Source: Roseovarius sp. UBA6217
GTDB taxonomy: Bacteria > Pseudomonadota > Alphaproteobacteria > Rhodobacterales > Rhodobacteraceae
Assembly: GCA_002421985.1 (NCBI GenBank)
Contig: DISF01000006.1
Location: 1-49,205 of the forward strand
Length of the DNA: 49,205 bases
Direction of reading: 5' to 3'
Shown here: positions 15,176 through 24,173 of the stretch, piece by piece
Numbering within the stretch: position 1 is the first letter of the stretch
Layout: every line of letters starts with the position of its first letter
Position numbers and translations under genes: made by a program
The notes under the pieces: generated by a model
What the model saw: the letters and a program-made list of their open reading frames with translations, nothing else
Database searches by the model: none
What the model was told of the DNA's origin: nothing

Positions 15176-15729
15176 CGCAGCAGGTAGATGACCGGGAACA
15201 AGAGCACCCAGACCAGATCGACCATGTGCCAGAACGCCGCCCCCGCCTCGATATTGCGCGGCGCGTCCCGCCACGCGACCAGCAACAGCACGATGACCCC
15301 CGCGACGACATGCGCCGCATGAAACCCGGTGAGCAGGTAATAGAAGGTAAAGAACGGGTGGGTATCCCAGCCGATGCCCTCGGTTGCCTTGCCCGCGTAT
15401 TCCGCCCCCTTGATGACAAGAAACACAACGCCAAGCGCCGCCGCGCCGATCAGCGCCACACGCGCCGCCCCGCGCCGCGCTCCCTCGCGCAGGCGCAGGG
15501 CAAGGGCGGCCAGCGCGCCGCTTGTCACCAGAACCACGGTGTTGAGCCCCGCGCCGCTGCGGTAAAGCGCGTCCTGCGCCACGGCAAACCCCCCTGGGTC
15601 GGTGATCCGCACCGCGAGAAAGGCGGCGAGGCCCGCCCCGAAAACCAGAAGCTCGCTGACGATCAGCACCCATATCATCAGATCGCCGGGCAACTCGTCG
15701 AAAACGCTGGTATCGCTCGTGTCGCTCAT
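15172..15729 (-). CDS. norE: NorE, cytochrome c oxidase subunit III-like protein
   Basis: A 185-residue five-helix membrane protein related to subunit III of haem-copper oxidases: DLMIWVLIVSELLVFGAGLAAF near the start, GWDTHPFFTFYYLLTGFHAAH in the middle, and AAFWHMVDLVWVLLFPVIYLL at the end. In denitrifiers NorE helps assembly or activity of the cNor NO reductase but is not part of the purified NorBC enzyme. It overlaps norD by 4 bases and norF by 4, consistent with one transcript. Confidence 0.88.
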   Translation of the reverse strand: MSDTSDTSVFDELPGDLMIWVLIVSELLVFGAGLAAFLAVRITDPGGFAVAQDALYRSGAGLNTVVLVTSGALAALALRLREGARRGAARVALIGAAALGVVFLVIKGAEYAGKATEGIGWDTHPFFTFYYLLTGFHAAHVVAGVIVLLLVAWRDAPRNIEAGAAFWHMVDLVWVLLFPVIYLLR

Positions 15730-17672
15730 GCGCCGACCAGATCGCGATAGATCATCGGCAGCGCCTCGGTCAGGCGTTCGGGATGGGGGATGACGTGAAA
15801 CCCGCCCTGCCCGAACATCCGCGCGAACCAGCTCTTGGCCTGCCGGTCCACGGTGATGCCGAACACCGATTGCCCCGCGCGCCGCGCCTCGCGCACCGCC
15901 ATGGCGGTATCCTCGATACCGTGGCGGCCCTCGTAATGATCGAGATCGTTGGGCTTGCCATCGGTGATGACCAGAAGCAGGCGGCGCCTGCCGCCCTGCG
16001 CCGACAACCCCTTGGAGGCATGGCGCACCGCTGCGCCAAGCCGGGTGTAGAAACCGGGGCGCAGCCCGCCGATACGGTCCTCGACCGAGGCGCTCATCGG
16101 CTCGTCAAAGCGCTTGCAGGTGCGGATATAGACGCGGTCGCGCTTGAGCGAGGAAAACGCGTTGATGGCGAAACTGTCGCCGCAGGCCTCCAGCCCCCAG
16201 GCCAGCGCCGCCAGCGCCTCGCGCTCCACGTCGATCACCGCGCGGTCGCCCACCGCGCTCTCGGTCGAGCGCGATATGTCGAGCAGGATCGACACCGCAA
16301 GATCACGGGCCTGCGGGCGGGTCTGCCGCCAGATGCGGTTGCTGCCCGCCCCGTTGGCGAGGATATCGACGCGCGCGCGCACCGCCGCCTCGATATCGAG
16401 TTCATCGCCATCAAGCTGACCGGGGACAGAGACGCGGCCGGGGCGCAGCGCCTCGAATTGCCGCCGCACCCGGTGGATGCGCCGCTGCGCGCGCGGATCG
16501 GCGCGAAACGAGGGCACGCCGCTGCCCGGCTCTGCCACGCTGTCGAGCACGCGCACATGATCGGGCAGGTAGGCCCCCGTGCGCACATCCCATTCGGGAT
16601 AGAGCGTGACGCCCGACAGGCGGTCGCGGTCAACATCCTCGGGGGCGAGATCAAGATGCAGCTTGAGCCGCGTCGCGGGGGCCTTGGATATCTGCCCCAG
16701 CGAGATTTCCTCCTGATCGTCGGCTGCCTTCTTCGCGCTGTCGGGATCATCGTCATCGACGCGGCGGTTGAGGTTTAGAAACTCGGCCCAGCTCAGGATC
16801 GCCTCGAACTTGTGCAGGATCAGGCTATCGCGGCGCTCGGCCTGATCGGCCTTGCGGCGGCGGGCGCGGTGGGTCTTGTTGCTGCCCTCCTCGGGGGGGC
16901 CGTCGGTGTCGCGGCTCTCGACCTCGTCGCGCGCCGACATGCCCAATTCGCGCAGGTCAGGCCAGAGCGCGACCGGTCGAAACGGGCGATAGCCGCGCGG
17001 CGCGGCGATCTGCGCCAGATCGCCCGCGTCAATCGCGGATTGCAACGCCTGTGCCCGCCCCGAGAGGGGCGCGGGATCACCAAGCATCCGGCGGATCAGC
17101 GCCTCGATCGCGGCTTCGTCGCGCGGCAGGGCTTGTGCTGCGCGATAATGCAGGGTGGCGGCGCACAGGTTTTGATAAAGCGCGCGCAAGCCCGGCGCGG
17201 CGGCAAGGGTGGCCTGCACCATCGCCTGCGCTGCGCGCAACGCGCGCAGGTCTGCGCGCAGCGGATCATCCTCTGCCACATGGGCGGGGGGCGCATGGGC
17301 CACCGCCGCCGTCAGCCACAGGTAAAGCGCGCCATTGGCCGCGCGCGTCGGCAACAGCCCGAGGCTGTCGGGCAGGCGCAGCACCTCGCCGTCAAAGCTG
17401 GCGCGCGGGGTGATTTCCACCTCGGTGCCCAGACGGCGCAGAAACCTCAGGCGATGGCGCGATACCTCTGGCGATACGGGGCGGATTTCGACCGAATGCC
17501 CGCCGCCAAGCCCACGAAAGAACACCGCCAACCGCCCGCTGACCTCGGCCAGATCGACCGCGGCCCCGTGATGCACCTTGGGCGCATCGAGGCGGCTGGC
17601 GAAGGCGTGCCACAGTTTCCCGATGGTTTCTTCGGGTTCCCACGGCTCTATGTCGATACCGGTCACGGCCAT
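15726..17672 (-). CDS. norD: NorD, VWA-domain NO reductase activation protein
   Basis: A 648-residue protein with a C-terminal von Willebrand A domain (about 455-640) carrying the MIDAS motif DISRST and a later ITDGKPNDLDHYEGRHG. The N-terminal half is helical with an acidic, low-complexity middle. NorD works with the AAA+ ATPase NorQ as a MoxR-VWA chaperone pair to insert the non-haem iron into NorB. It follows norQ with a 3-base gap. Length and order match Paracoccus and Rhodobacter homologues. Confidence 0.93.
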   Translation of the reverse strand: MAVTGIDIEPWEPEETIGKLWHAFASRLDAPKVHHGAAVDLAEVSGRLAVFFRGLGGGHSVEIRPVSPEVSRHRLRFLRRLGTEVEITPRASFDGEVLRLPDSLGLLPTRAANGALYLWLTAAVAHAPPAHVAEDDPLRADLRALRAAQAMVQATLAAAPGLRALYQNLCAATLHYRAAQALPRDEAAIEALIRRMLGDPAPLSGRAQALQSAIDAGDLAQIAAPRGYRPFRPVALWPDLRELGMSARDEVESRDTDGPPEEGSNKTHRARRRKADQAERRDSLILHKFEAILSWAEFLNLNRRVDDDDPDSAKKAADDQEEISLGQISKAPATRLKLHLDLAPEDVDRDRLSGVTLYPEWDVRTGAYLPDHVRVLDSVAEPGSGVPSFRADPRAQRRIHRVRRQFEALRPGRVSVPGQLDGDELDIEAAVRARVDILANGAGSNRIWRQTRPQARDLAVSILLDISRSTESAVGDRAVIDVEREALAALAWGLEACGDSFAINAFSSLKRDRVYIRTCKRFDEPMSASVEDRIGGLRPGFYTRLGAAVRHASKGLSAQGGRRRLLLVITDGKPNDLDHYEGRHGIEDTAMAVREARRAGQSVFGITVDRQAKSWFARMFGQGGFHVIPHPERLTEALPMIYRDLVGA

Positions 17673-17675
17673 GCC

Positions 17676-18488
17676 TCACCCAAAGACGGCCGTGACCAGA
17701 TCGAGAAGCCCGCGTTTGATATCCGCATCATCTGTCAGCGGCTCTATCATCGCGGCCTCGATGGCGCGCTCCATGGGCATTCCCTGCCCGATGAGGGTGG
17801 CAGCGTAGATCACAAGGCGGGTCGAGACGCCTTCCTCAAGGTCCTGCCCCTTGAGCGCGCGCAGCTTGCCCGCAAGCCGCACAAGGGCGCGGGCGCGATC
17901 CTCGGTGATGCCCGTTTCCTGAACCACGATGCGGGTTTCCAGATCGGGGGGCGGAAAATCGAACTCCATCGCGATAAAGCGCTGCCGGGTCGAGGGCTTG
18001 AGCGTCTTGAGGATGTTCTGATAGCCGGGGTTATACGACGCCACGAGCATGAAGCCCGGTGCCGCCTCCAGCTCTTCGCCGGTGCGGTCGATGGGCAGGA
18101 TGCGGCGATCATCGGTGAGCGGGTGCAGCACCACGGTCACGTCCTTGCGCGCCTCCACCACCTCGTCGAGATAACAGATCGCGCCCTCTCGCACCGCGCG
18201 GGTGAGCGGGCCATCGACCCAGACCGTCTCGCCGCCCTTCAGAAGATAGCGGCCAATCAGGTCTGCCGCAGACAGGTCATCATGGCAGGCCACGGTATAG
18301 AGCGGGCGGCCAAGCGTTGCCGCCATATGCGCCACGAAACGGGTCTTGCCGCAGCCTGTCGGCCCCTTGAGCAGGACCGGCAGGTCATTCTCGCTCGCGG
18401 CGCGGAACAGCGCGCATTCATCGCCTTGCGCGAGGTAGAAGGGGGCGTTTGCCGCCCCCTCCTGTTGCAGGGTCATATGTCCGTCCAT
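17676..18488 (-). CDS. norQ: NorQ, MoxR-type AAA+ ATPase
   Basis: A 270-residue cytoplasmic AAA+ ATPase. The Walker A motif is GPTGCGKT (about 42-49), Walker B is ICYLDEVVEAR (about 110), and a sensor segment FMLVASYNPGYQN follows. With NorD it activates the NorBC NO reductase by metal insertion. The start at 18488 was chosen for the upstream GGAGTGAAGGG; a GTG at 18497 and an ATG at 18476 are alternatives. The gene starts 5 bases after the norB stop. Confidence 0.92.
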   Translation of the reverse strand: MDGHMTLQQEGAANAPFYLAQGDECALFRAASENDLPVLLKGPTGCGKTRFVAHMAATLGRPLYTVACHDDLSAADLIGRYLLKGGETVWVDGPLTRAVREGAICYLDEVVEARKDVTVVLHPLTDDRRILPIDRTGEELEAAPGFMLVASYNPGYQNILKTLKPSTRQRFIAMEFDFPPPDLETRIVVQETGITEDRARALVRLAGKLRALKGQDLEEGVSTRLVIYAATLIGQGMPMERAIEAAMIEPLTDDADIKRGLLDLVTAVFG

Positions 18489-18493
18489 GCCCT

Positions 18494-19858
18494 TCACTCC
18501 GCAGCCATCGATGGCTCGGCCGAGATGATCTCACGGCGCGGGAAGGCCAGCGCATAGATCAGCAGGACCACCCCGAGGAACACCACCACACCCGCACCAA
18601 AGCGCATCCAGTAGAAGATCGCGATCTGGTCCTGAACGGTCATGTAATATTCGCCCATCACCCGTTGCAGGTGGGTTTGGACCGTGCCGGCAAAGGTCAG
18701 CGTGAAGGTCATGAACACCATGCCGCCCGACATGAGCCAGAACGCGGCCATGTTGAGCACCTGGTTATAGGGATCACGCCCGCGCAGGATGGGCAGCGCA
18801 TAGGTGAAGATCGCGATATTGAGGCAGACATAGGCCCCGTAGAACGCGAGGTGCCCGTGAGCGGCGGTGATCTGCGTGCCGTGGGTATAGTAATTCACCC
18901 CGTGCAGCGTGTGCAAAAAGCCCCAGACCCCCGCCCCGAAAAACGCCAGCGTGGCACAGCCCAGAGACCACAGAAGCGCCGCCTTGTTGGGATGATCGCG
19001 CCGCCCCTTCCAGACCATGACAAAGGCAAAGGCCATCATGGCAAAGAACGGGATCACTTCGAGAGAGGAGAAGATCGAGCCGATCCACTGCCAATAGCCC
19101 GGCGCGCCGATCCAGTAATAGTGGTGCCCGGTGCCGAGAATGCCCGAGAAAAGCGCGGCGGCCACGATGACATAGAGCCATTTCTCCACCACCTCGCGGT
19201 CAACGCCCGTCAGCTTGAGCATCAGGAAGGCGAGGATCGACGCCATGACCAGCTCCCACGTGCCCTCTACCCAGAGATGGACCACATACCACCAATACAT
19301 CTTGTCCAGCGACAGGTTGGCGGGGTTGTAGAAGGCAAAGAGGAACAGCAGCGCAAGCAGCCACAGGCCCAGAAGCAGAATATTGGTGATTGCGGTCTTG
19401 CGGCCCTTCAGAACGGTCATCGACACGTTATAAAGAAAGATCAGCGCCGCGACGACGATGCCCGCCTTGACCCATTTGGGCTGTTCAAGGAACTCGCGCC
19501 CCTCCTTGCCCAGAAGCCAATGCCCCTCGAAGAGGTTGAACAGATAGGTCACCACCACGCCCAGCGTGCCGAGAACCAGAATCGCCAATTGAAGATAGGC
19601 GAGTGTCGGCGAATGGATTTCGCGCTCGGATTCCTCGGGGATTAGGAAATAGGCGGCCCCGAAGAAGCCCAGCAACAACCAGACAATAAGCGAATTGGTG
19701 TGCAGCATCCGCAGGATATTGAACGGCACAAGCTCGCTGAGGAAATTGGGGCTGACATAGACCCAGCCCACCAGCAGCCCGCCGATGATCTGGATCGCGA
19801 ACAGACCCAGGGCGACAGCAAAATAGGCCATCGCAATTTTTTGCGTTTGGTATTTCAT
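18494..19858 (-). CDS. norB: NorB, cytochrome b subunit of NO reductase
   Basis: The catalytic 454-residue subunit of cNor, reducing 2 NO to N2O in the cytoplasmic membrane. About twelve transmembrane helices are visible. Diagnostic histidines include MYWWYVVHLWVEGTWELV (haem ligand and the Glu of the non-haem iron site), GTGHHYYWIGAPGYWQWIG, and the HTLHGVNYYTHGTQITAAHG segment. The length is standard for the cytochrome-c-dependent form, and no quinol-oxidising N-terminal extension is present. It follows norC by 16 bases. Confidence 0.96.
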   Translation of the reverse strand: MKYQTQKIAMAYFAVALGLFAIQIIGGLLVGWVYVSPNFLSELVPFNILRMLHTNSLIVWLLLGFFGAAYFLIPEESEREIHSPTLAYLQLAILVLGTLGVVVTYLFNLFEGHWLLGKEGREFLEQPKWVKAGIVVAALIFLYNVSMTVLKGRKTAITNILLLGLWLLALLFLFAFYNPANLSLDKMYWWYVVHLWVEGTWELVMASILAFLMLKLTGVDREVVEKWLYVIVAAALFSGILGTGHHYYWIGAPGYWQWIGSIFSSLEVIPFFAMMAFAFVMVWKGRRDHPNKAALLWSLGCATLAFFGAGVWGFLHTLHGVNYYTHGTQITAAHGHLAFYGAYVCLNIAIFTYALPILRGRDPYNQVLNMAAFWLMSGGMVFMTFTLTFAGTVQTHLQRVMGEYYMTVQDQIAIFYWMRFGAGVVVFLGVVLLIYALAFPRREIISAEPSMAAE

Positions 19859-19874
19859 GATGTGTCTCCGTCAC

Positions 19875-20327
19875 TCAGCCCGCATCGTTGGGCGGCCAGC
19901 CCTGCGCGTCGATCTGGTCAACCCAGAGCAGGAAATCGGCAAGGTTGCGCGTCTCTTCCTCGGTCAGGTCGAAATAGGGCATCTGGCGGCGCCCCTCGAC
20001 GCCCGAGGGCTGCGATTTCATCCAGCCGTCGAGGATTTCGTATCCGGCCTCGGCATCACCGCTCACGCCCCAACGGGTCATCACGTTCATCAACTCGGGC
20101 GCAAAGTAGGCCCCCTCTCCCATGATGGAATGACAGTTGATGCAGGCGTGCTTTTCCCAGACATGCTTGCCCTTGGCGACGCTGTCGGTGAGTTGGTCGT
20201 TATTGGTCGATTTGGTCAGGATATGACGATGCGAGTGAGCAGTGAGGCCAACGAAGATCACGATGAAGAACAGCGATCCTCCATAAAAAATGTTTCGGGC
20301 CATGCTCTTGGTCATGACTTCGCGCAT
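19875..20327 (-). CDS. norC: NorC, cytochrome c subunit of NO reductase
   Basis: A 150-residue membrane-anchored monohaem cytochrome c that passes electrons to NorB. One N-terminal helix (about 12-30) is followed by the haem site ACINCH (Cys62, Cys65, His66) with the family-typical SIMGEGAYFAPEL. A Met ligand candidate lies in RRQMPYFDL. The start at 20327 is set by AAAGGAG 7 bases upstream; a longer frame to 20486 has no such site. It is first in norCBQDEF, 64 bp downstream of an Nnr box. Confidence 0.95.
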   Translation of the reverse strand: MREVMTKSMARNIFYGGSLFFIVIFVGLTAHSHRHILTKSTNNDQLTDSVAKGKHVWEKHACINCHSIMGEGAYFAPELMNVMTRWGVSGDAEAGYEILDGWMKSQPSGVEGRRQMPYFDLTEEETRNLADFLLWVDQIDAQGWPPNDAG

Positions 20328-20390
20328 GCGATTCTCCTTTGCGCGTGAATGCGACTGCACACAACCTGCGCAGGTCCGGCGGTCTGCTCC

Positions 20391-20404
20391 TTGACTATTG
20401 TTAA
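20391..20404 (-). promoter_or_regulatory. Nnr/Dnr box controlling norC
   Basis: On the minus strand this reads TTAAC-AATA-GTCAA followed by GG, the dyad TTgAc-N4-GTCAA of Fnr/Dnr/Nnr sites. The centre is about 70 bp before the norC ATG, which fits activation from -41.5 with a leader of roughly 29 bases. Confidence 0.75.
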
Positions 20405-20507
20405 CAAGGGGCAAAACAGTTTGGCCGCCCTTGGGCCCCGCGGCGCGCGCGCCACGGCCCTTTTGCACAAGCGATCTCGACGGCATCTCGCCCCCGGCTT
20501 GGCCGCC

Positions 20508-20521
20508 TTAACGAAAGTCAA
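20508..20521 (+). promoter_or_regulatory. Nnr/Dnr box controlling nirS
   Basis: TTAAC-GAAA-GTCAA followed by GG. The same 14 bases recur before nirE. The centre is about 70 bp before the nirS ATG, the same spacing as for norC on the other strand, so the 258-bp norC-nirS gap carries two divergent promoters. Confidence 0.78.
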
Positions 20522-20584
20522 GGCGCGCAGCGGCAAGGTCATGTTCACTTTCCCGTGCCTCACCAACGCAATGGAGAACATGAT

Positions 20585-22258
20585 ATGACAGCCCCGAATG
20601 CGAAGACTGCGCGCGCCGCAGGGCTTGGCTTTTCCCTGCTTTTGTCAACAGTCGCCCTGCCGGTCTTTGCGCAGGATCGGCCCACCATGACAGAAGAGGC
20701 CTTTGAAGGTGCCAAGCAGACCTATTTCGAGCAATGCGCCGGCTGCCACGGTGTGCTGCGCAAGGGTGCTACCGGCAAGCCGCTTTTGCCCGAGGTCAAG
20801 ACCAAGGCCGCCGACGGCACCGAGACGGTGACCGGCACGCTCAAGCTTGGCCAGGACCGGCTGGAGCGGATCATCGCCTACGGCACCGAAGGCGGGATGA
20901 ACAATTTCGACGGCATCCTGACGCCGGAGCAGATCGTCGATCTGGCCACCTATATCCAGCTCGACCCGCCCAAGCCGCCCGAGATGTCGCTCGCGCAGAT
21001 GATGCAGACCCGCAAGGTCTATATCGAGCCCGAGGATTACCCGACAGAGCCGCTGCATGGCCGCAACTGGGAAAACTTCTTCGTCGTCATCGAGCGCGAC
21101 GTGGGTAAGGTCGCGGTGATCGACGGCGACACCAAGGAGGTGCTGGTCCATATTCCCACGGGCTATGCCGTGCACGTGCTCAAGGCGTCCGAACATCACA
21201 GCCTGAACGAGCCGGAAAATCCCGGCCGGTTCTGGTACACGATGGGCCGCGACGGCAAGATGACCAAGATCGACCTGTGGCAAAAGCCCGAGAACATGCT
21301 CGTGGCCGAAGTCAAGATCGCCTATGACGCGCGCGACGTGGCCGTGTCCGGCGATGGCAAATACGTCATCGGCGGTGGCTACTGGCCGCCGCATTTCGCC
21401 ATCGTGGACGCGGAAACGATGGAGCCGAAAAAGATCGTCTCGACCCGCGGCGTCAACGTGGACGGGGAATATGTCGAAGAGGCGCGCGTCGCCGCGATCT
21501 ACACCACCCCGCACGAGCCGACATGGGTGGTTGCCATCAAGGAACTGGGCCAGATATGGCAGGTCGATTACACCGATCTCGACAACCTGCGGATCGACAA
21601 GATCGACAACTCCAAATACCTGCATGACGGGTTCTTCGACCCCACAGGCCGGTATTTCCAGATCGCGGCGAACGCTTCGGACCAGATGGTTGTGATCGAC
21701 ACCAAGACCCGCAAGCTCGAGGCGACGATCGACACCAAGTCGAAACCGCACCCCGGCCCCGGCGCCAACTGGCTTGACCCGAATTGCGGCCCCGTCGCGG
21801 GCACCACGCACCTTGGCACCGGCTTTGTGACCGTTTGGGGCAACGATCCCGCAGGCCACCCGGACAACGCCTGGAAGATCTGCTACGAGGTGGAAACCGA
21901 CGGCCCCGGCCTCTTCATCCGCACCCACCCGGACAGCAAATATGTCTGGGCAGATCAGACGCTGCATCCCGAACCCGAGATCCAGCAATCGGTGCAGGTG
22001 ATCGACAAGGCCACCGGCGAGATCGTAAAGACCATCCAGTTGACCGAAACCGAAGGCTCTGTCGCCGTTCATTTCGAATTCAATCAGGACGGCTCCGAGG
22101 TCTGGGCCTCGGTCTGGAACCGGTCGGATTCGAAAACCGACAATGGCGAGATCGTGGTTTTCGACGCCGAGACGCTGGAAGAGAAATACCGGATCAAGGG
22201 GCTGTTCGCGCCCACCGGCAAGTTCAACGTCTATAACCGGTCGAACCACAAGACCTGA
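20585..22258 (+). CDS. nirS: NirS, cytochrome cd1 nitrite reductase
   Basis: A 557-residue periplasmic enzyme reducing nitrite to NO. Residues 1-29 are a signal peptide (cleavage likely after VFA). A c-type haem domain follows with CAGCH (Cys51, Cys54, His55), then an eight-bladed beta-propeller d1 domain from about 130 to the end. The segment HVLKASEHHSLNEPENPGRF supplies the probable d1-haem His region, and YNRSNHKT ends the last blade. The start at 20585 has GGAGA upstream; 10 extra in-frame codons before it lack a site. Its Nnr box is 64 bp upstream, and a terminator follows the stop. Confidence 0.96.
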   Translation: MTAPNAKTARAAGLGFSLLLSTVALPVFAQDRPTMTEEAFEGAKQTYFEQCAGCHGVLRKGATGKPLLPEVKTKAADGTETVTGTLKLGQDRLERIIAYGTEGGMNNFDGILTPEQIVDLATYIQLDPPKPPEMSLAQMMQTRKVYIEPEDYPTEPLHGRNWENFFVVIERDVGKVAVIDGDTKEVLVHIPTGYAVHVLKASEHHSLNEPENPGRFWYTMGRDGKMTKIDLWQKPENMLVAEVKIAYDARDVAVSGDGKYVIGGGYWPPHFAIVDAETMEPKKIVSTRGVNVDGEYVEEARVAAIYTTPHEPTWVVAIKELGQIWQVDYTDLDNLRIDKIDNSKYLHDGFFDPTGRYFQIAANASDQMVVIDTKTRKLEATIDTKSKPHPGPGANWLDPNCGPVAGTTHLGTGFVTVWGNDPAGHPDNAWKICYEVETDGPGLFIRTHPDSKYVWADQTLHPEPEIQQSVQVIDKATGEIVKTIQLTETEGSVAVHFEFNQDGSEVWASVWNRSDSKTDNGEIVVFDAETLEEKYRIKGLFAPTGKFNVYNRSNHKT

Positions 22259-22260
22259 AC

Positions 22261-22303
22261 AAGGCCGGGCCGGGGGGCAGCATCGCCCTCCGGCCTTTTC
22301 TCT
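22261..22303 (+). terminator. Rho-independent terminator after nirS
   Basis: AAGGCCGG (22261-22268) pairs with CCGGCCTT (22290-22297) with further GGGGC/GCCC pairing inside, followed by TTCTCTTT. It lies 2 bases after the nirS stop. It probably sets nirS transcript levels above those of the genes behind it, which would be reached by read-through. Confidence 0.75.
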
Positions 22304-22344
22304 TTGCCAAGGATCAACCGCAGACCTGACGGAGCGCCGATCAC

Positions 22345-24096
22345 ATGACTGACGAAACCCCCAAGAAACCCGGTCGCATGTGGCGGCGCTGGGTGCTTTT
22401 CGGCGTGCCCATTGGCGGCGCTGCCGCAGCCTTTGCCGCAGGCATCATCTTCTGGGGCGGATTCAACACCGCCATGGAAGCGACCAACACGATGGAATTC
22501 TGCGTCTCCTGCCACGAGATGCGCGAGAACGTGTTCAAGGAATACGAGCACACCATCCACCACGAGAACAGATCTGGCGTGCAGGCGACCTGTTCGGATT
22601 GCCACGTGCCCGACCCCTGGGTGCACAAGATGGTGCGCAAGGTGCAGGCCTCGCGCGAGCTTTATGGCAAGGTCGTGGGCACGATCAACACGCGCGAGAA
22701 ATTCGAGGAGGAACGCCTGCGGCTGGCCACCCGCGTCTGGACCGCAATGAAAAAGACCGATTCGCGCGAATGCCGCAACTGTCACACCATCGAAAGCATG
22801 AATCCGCGCTTCCAGAAGCCGCGCGCACGTCAGCAGCACCTGACGGCGATGGAGACAGGGCAGACCTGTATCGACTGCCACAAGGGGATCGCGCATTCCG
22901 ACGTGCGCAGCCGCGCGCCCGAGGAATTGCTCGAGGCGCTCGAAGTGCCGAACCCTGCGCATATCAAGGAGGTGCCGCAAAGCTTCCTTGACGGGCTGGC
23001 CTATATCGAGAAGGTCGAGGCCGAAGAGGCCGCCGCCGCCGCACAGGCGGCTCAGGCGGCCGAGGCGGCCATCGAGGCGCGGATCGCGGCGGCGGTTGAC
23101 GCAGCGGTGACCGCAAGCGACGGCGCGGCGGCGGAGGCAACCAGCGGCGGTGCGGGTGGCGCGATCGATTGGTCTGCCATCCCCGCCGTCACGGTGGGCC
23201 TCTTCTATCCCGGCCAGACGCCCTGGGAATGGGTGCTCAACGGCAAGGAACACGGCGGCGCGCGCGCCTTCACCAGGGGTGGCGATCAATGCTCGGTCTG
23301 CCACGCCAAGGAGACGGCGGCGATGGGGGCCAAGATGGTCAGCGGCGAAAAGGCCGAGCCCACGCCCATCCCCGGCAAGCGCGGCGCGGTGGATGTGGCC
23401 ATTCAGGCCGCGCATGACGATACCAACCTCTACCTGCGCCTGCGCTGGAAGGATGGCGGGCACGCCCCCGCGCCCTTTGTCGAGGGTGGCAAGATGGACC
23501 CGGAGAACCCCGTCAAACTCGCCATGATGATCGTGGGCGAGGGGGTGGAGCGCGCCGAGCAGGCGGGGTGCTGGTCTAGCTGCCACATGGACAGCCGCAC
23601 CATGCCCAACACGCCTGAGAGCCTTGGCGATCTCGACGCGGCGCTGGGCGGGCACGGCTATGTGCAGAAATACATCCCCAACAGCCGCACCGATATCGAA
23701 CTCAAGGGCCGGTCGCGCCCGATGGGTGGGTGGGACCTGCTGCGCGACGAGGGCGAGCTTGCCGCCTTCCTCGAAAACGGCACCTTCATGGATTTCACCC
23801 GGCTTGACGCCTCGGGCAACGCGCAGCGCGGCTACCTGCTGGAGCGGCGGCATGAGGATGCGGGCCACCCGGTCGAGGGTGCCATGGTGCGCGAGGGCGA
23901 TACCTGGACGGCGGTGCTGGTGCGTCCGCTTGCGGCCACCGCGCCGGGGCAGATCGCCATCGAGCCGGGCAAGGTCTACACGGTGGGCTTTGCGCTGCAT
24001 GACGATCACGCGGCGGCACGGTTTCACCATGTCTCGCTCGATCTGCGGCTGGCGCTTGACGATGCGTCGGTCGAGTTGAACGCCGTCGCGCCCTGA
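22345..24096 (+). CDS. Multihaem NapC/NirT cytochrome fused to an EBDH-type haem-binding domain
   Basis: A 583-residue fusion. Residues 1-40 hold a cytoplasmic tail and one transmembrane helix. Residues 50-185 are a tetrahaem NapC/NirT domain with CxxCH sites at 53, 83, 143 and 175. An Ala/Glu-rich linker (about 222-270) leads to a fifth site, CSVCH at 316, and a C-terminal beta-rich domain (about 280-580) resembling the haem-binding gamma subunit of ethylbenzene dehydrogenase/DMSO reductase-like enzymes. It contains the odd CWSSCH at 409-414 (C-x3-C-H). NapC/NirT proteins oxidise quinol and reduce periplasmic reductases. Set between nirS and a small cytochrome gene it takes the place of nirT in the Pseudomonas stutzeri nirSTB order. 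I infer a quinol-to-NirS electron path. Confidence 0.82.
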   Translation: MTDETPKKPGRMWRRWVLFGVPIGGAAAAFAAGIIFWGGFNTAMEATNTMEFCVSCHEMRENVFKEYEHTIHHENRSGVQATCSDCHVPDPWVHKMVRKVQASRELYGKVVGTINTREKFEEERLRLATRVWTAMKKTDSRECRNCHTIESMNPRFQKPRARQQHLTAMETGQTCIDCHKGIAHSDVRSRAPEELLEALEVPNPAHIKEVPQSFLDGLAYIEKVEAEEAAAAAQAAQAAEAAIEARIAAAVDAAVTASDGAAAEATSGGAGGAIDWSAIPAVTVGLFYPGQTPWEWVLNGKEHGGARAFTRGGDQCSVCHAKETAAMGAKMVSGEKAEPTPIPGKRGAVDVAIQAAHDDTNLYLRLRWKDGGHAPAPFVEGGKMDPENPVKLAMMIVGEGVERAEQAGCWSSCHMDSRTMPNTPESLGDLDAALGGHGYVQKYIPNSRTDIELKGRSRPMGGWDLLRDEGELAAFLENGTFMDFTRLDASGNAQRGYLLERRHEDAGHPVEGAMVREGDTWTAVLVRPLAATAPGQIAIEPGKVYTVGFALHDDHAAARFHHVSLDLRLALDDASVELNAVAP

Positions 24097-24115
24097 GGGC
24101 GGGCGCGCAGGCACA

Positions 24116-24149
24116 GGCGGCCCCGGTCCCGCAACGGGCCTGGGCCGCC
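24116..24149 (+). terminator. Intercistronic GC-rich hairpin
   Basis: GGCGGCCC (24116-24123) pairs with GGGCCGCC (24142-24149), and CCCG/CGGG pair inside around CAA. Only a weak TTGTT follows. It lies between the multihaem fusion and the small cytochrome gene and may be an attenuator or processing site. Confidence 0.45.
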
Positions 24150-24173
24150 ATTGTTGACGGAAAGGAGAACGCC

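Noticed and set aside
16812..18557. A 581-codon plus-strand frame opposite norD and norQ
   Set aside because: It is an antisense shadow created by third-position GC bias. norD and norQ are supported by VWA and Walker motifs.
18449..19645. A 398-codon plus-strand frame opposite norB
   Set aside because: His/Glu/Arg-rich translation with no ribosome site; norB has all expected ligands on the minus strand.
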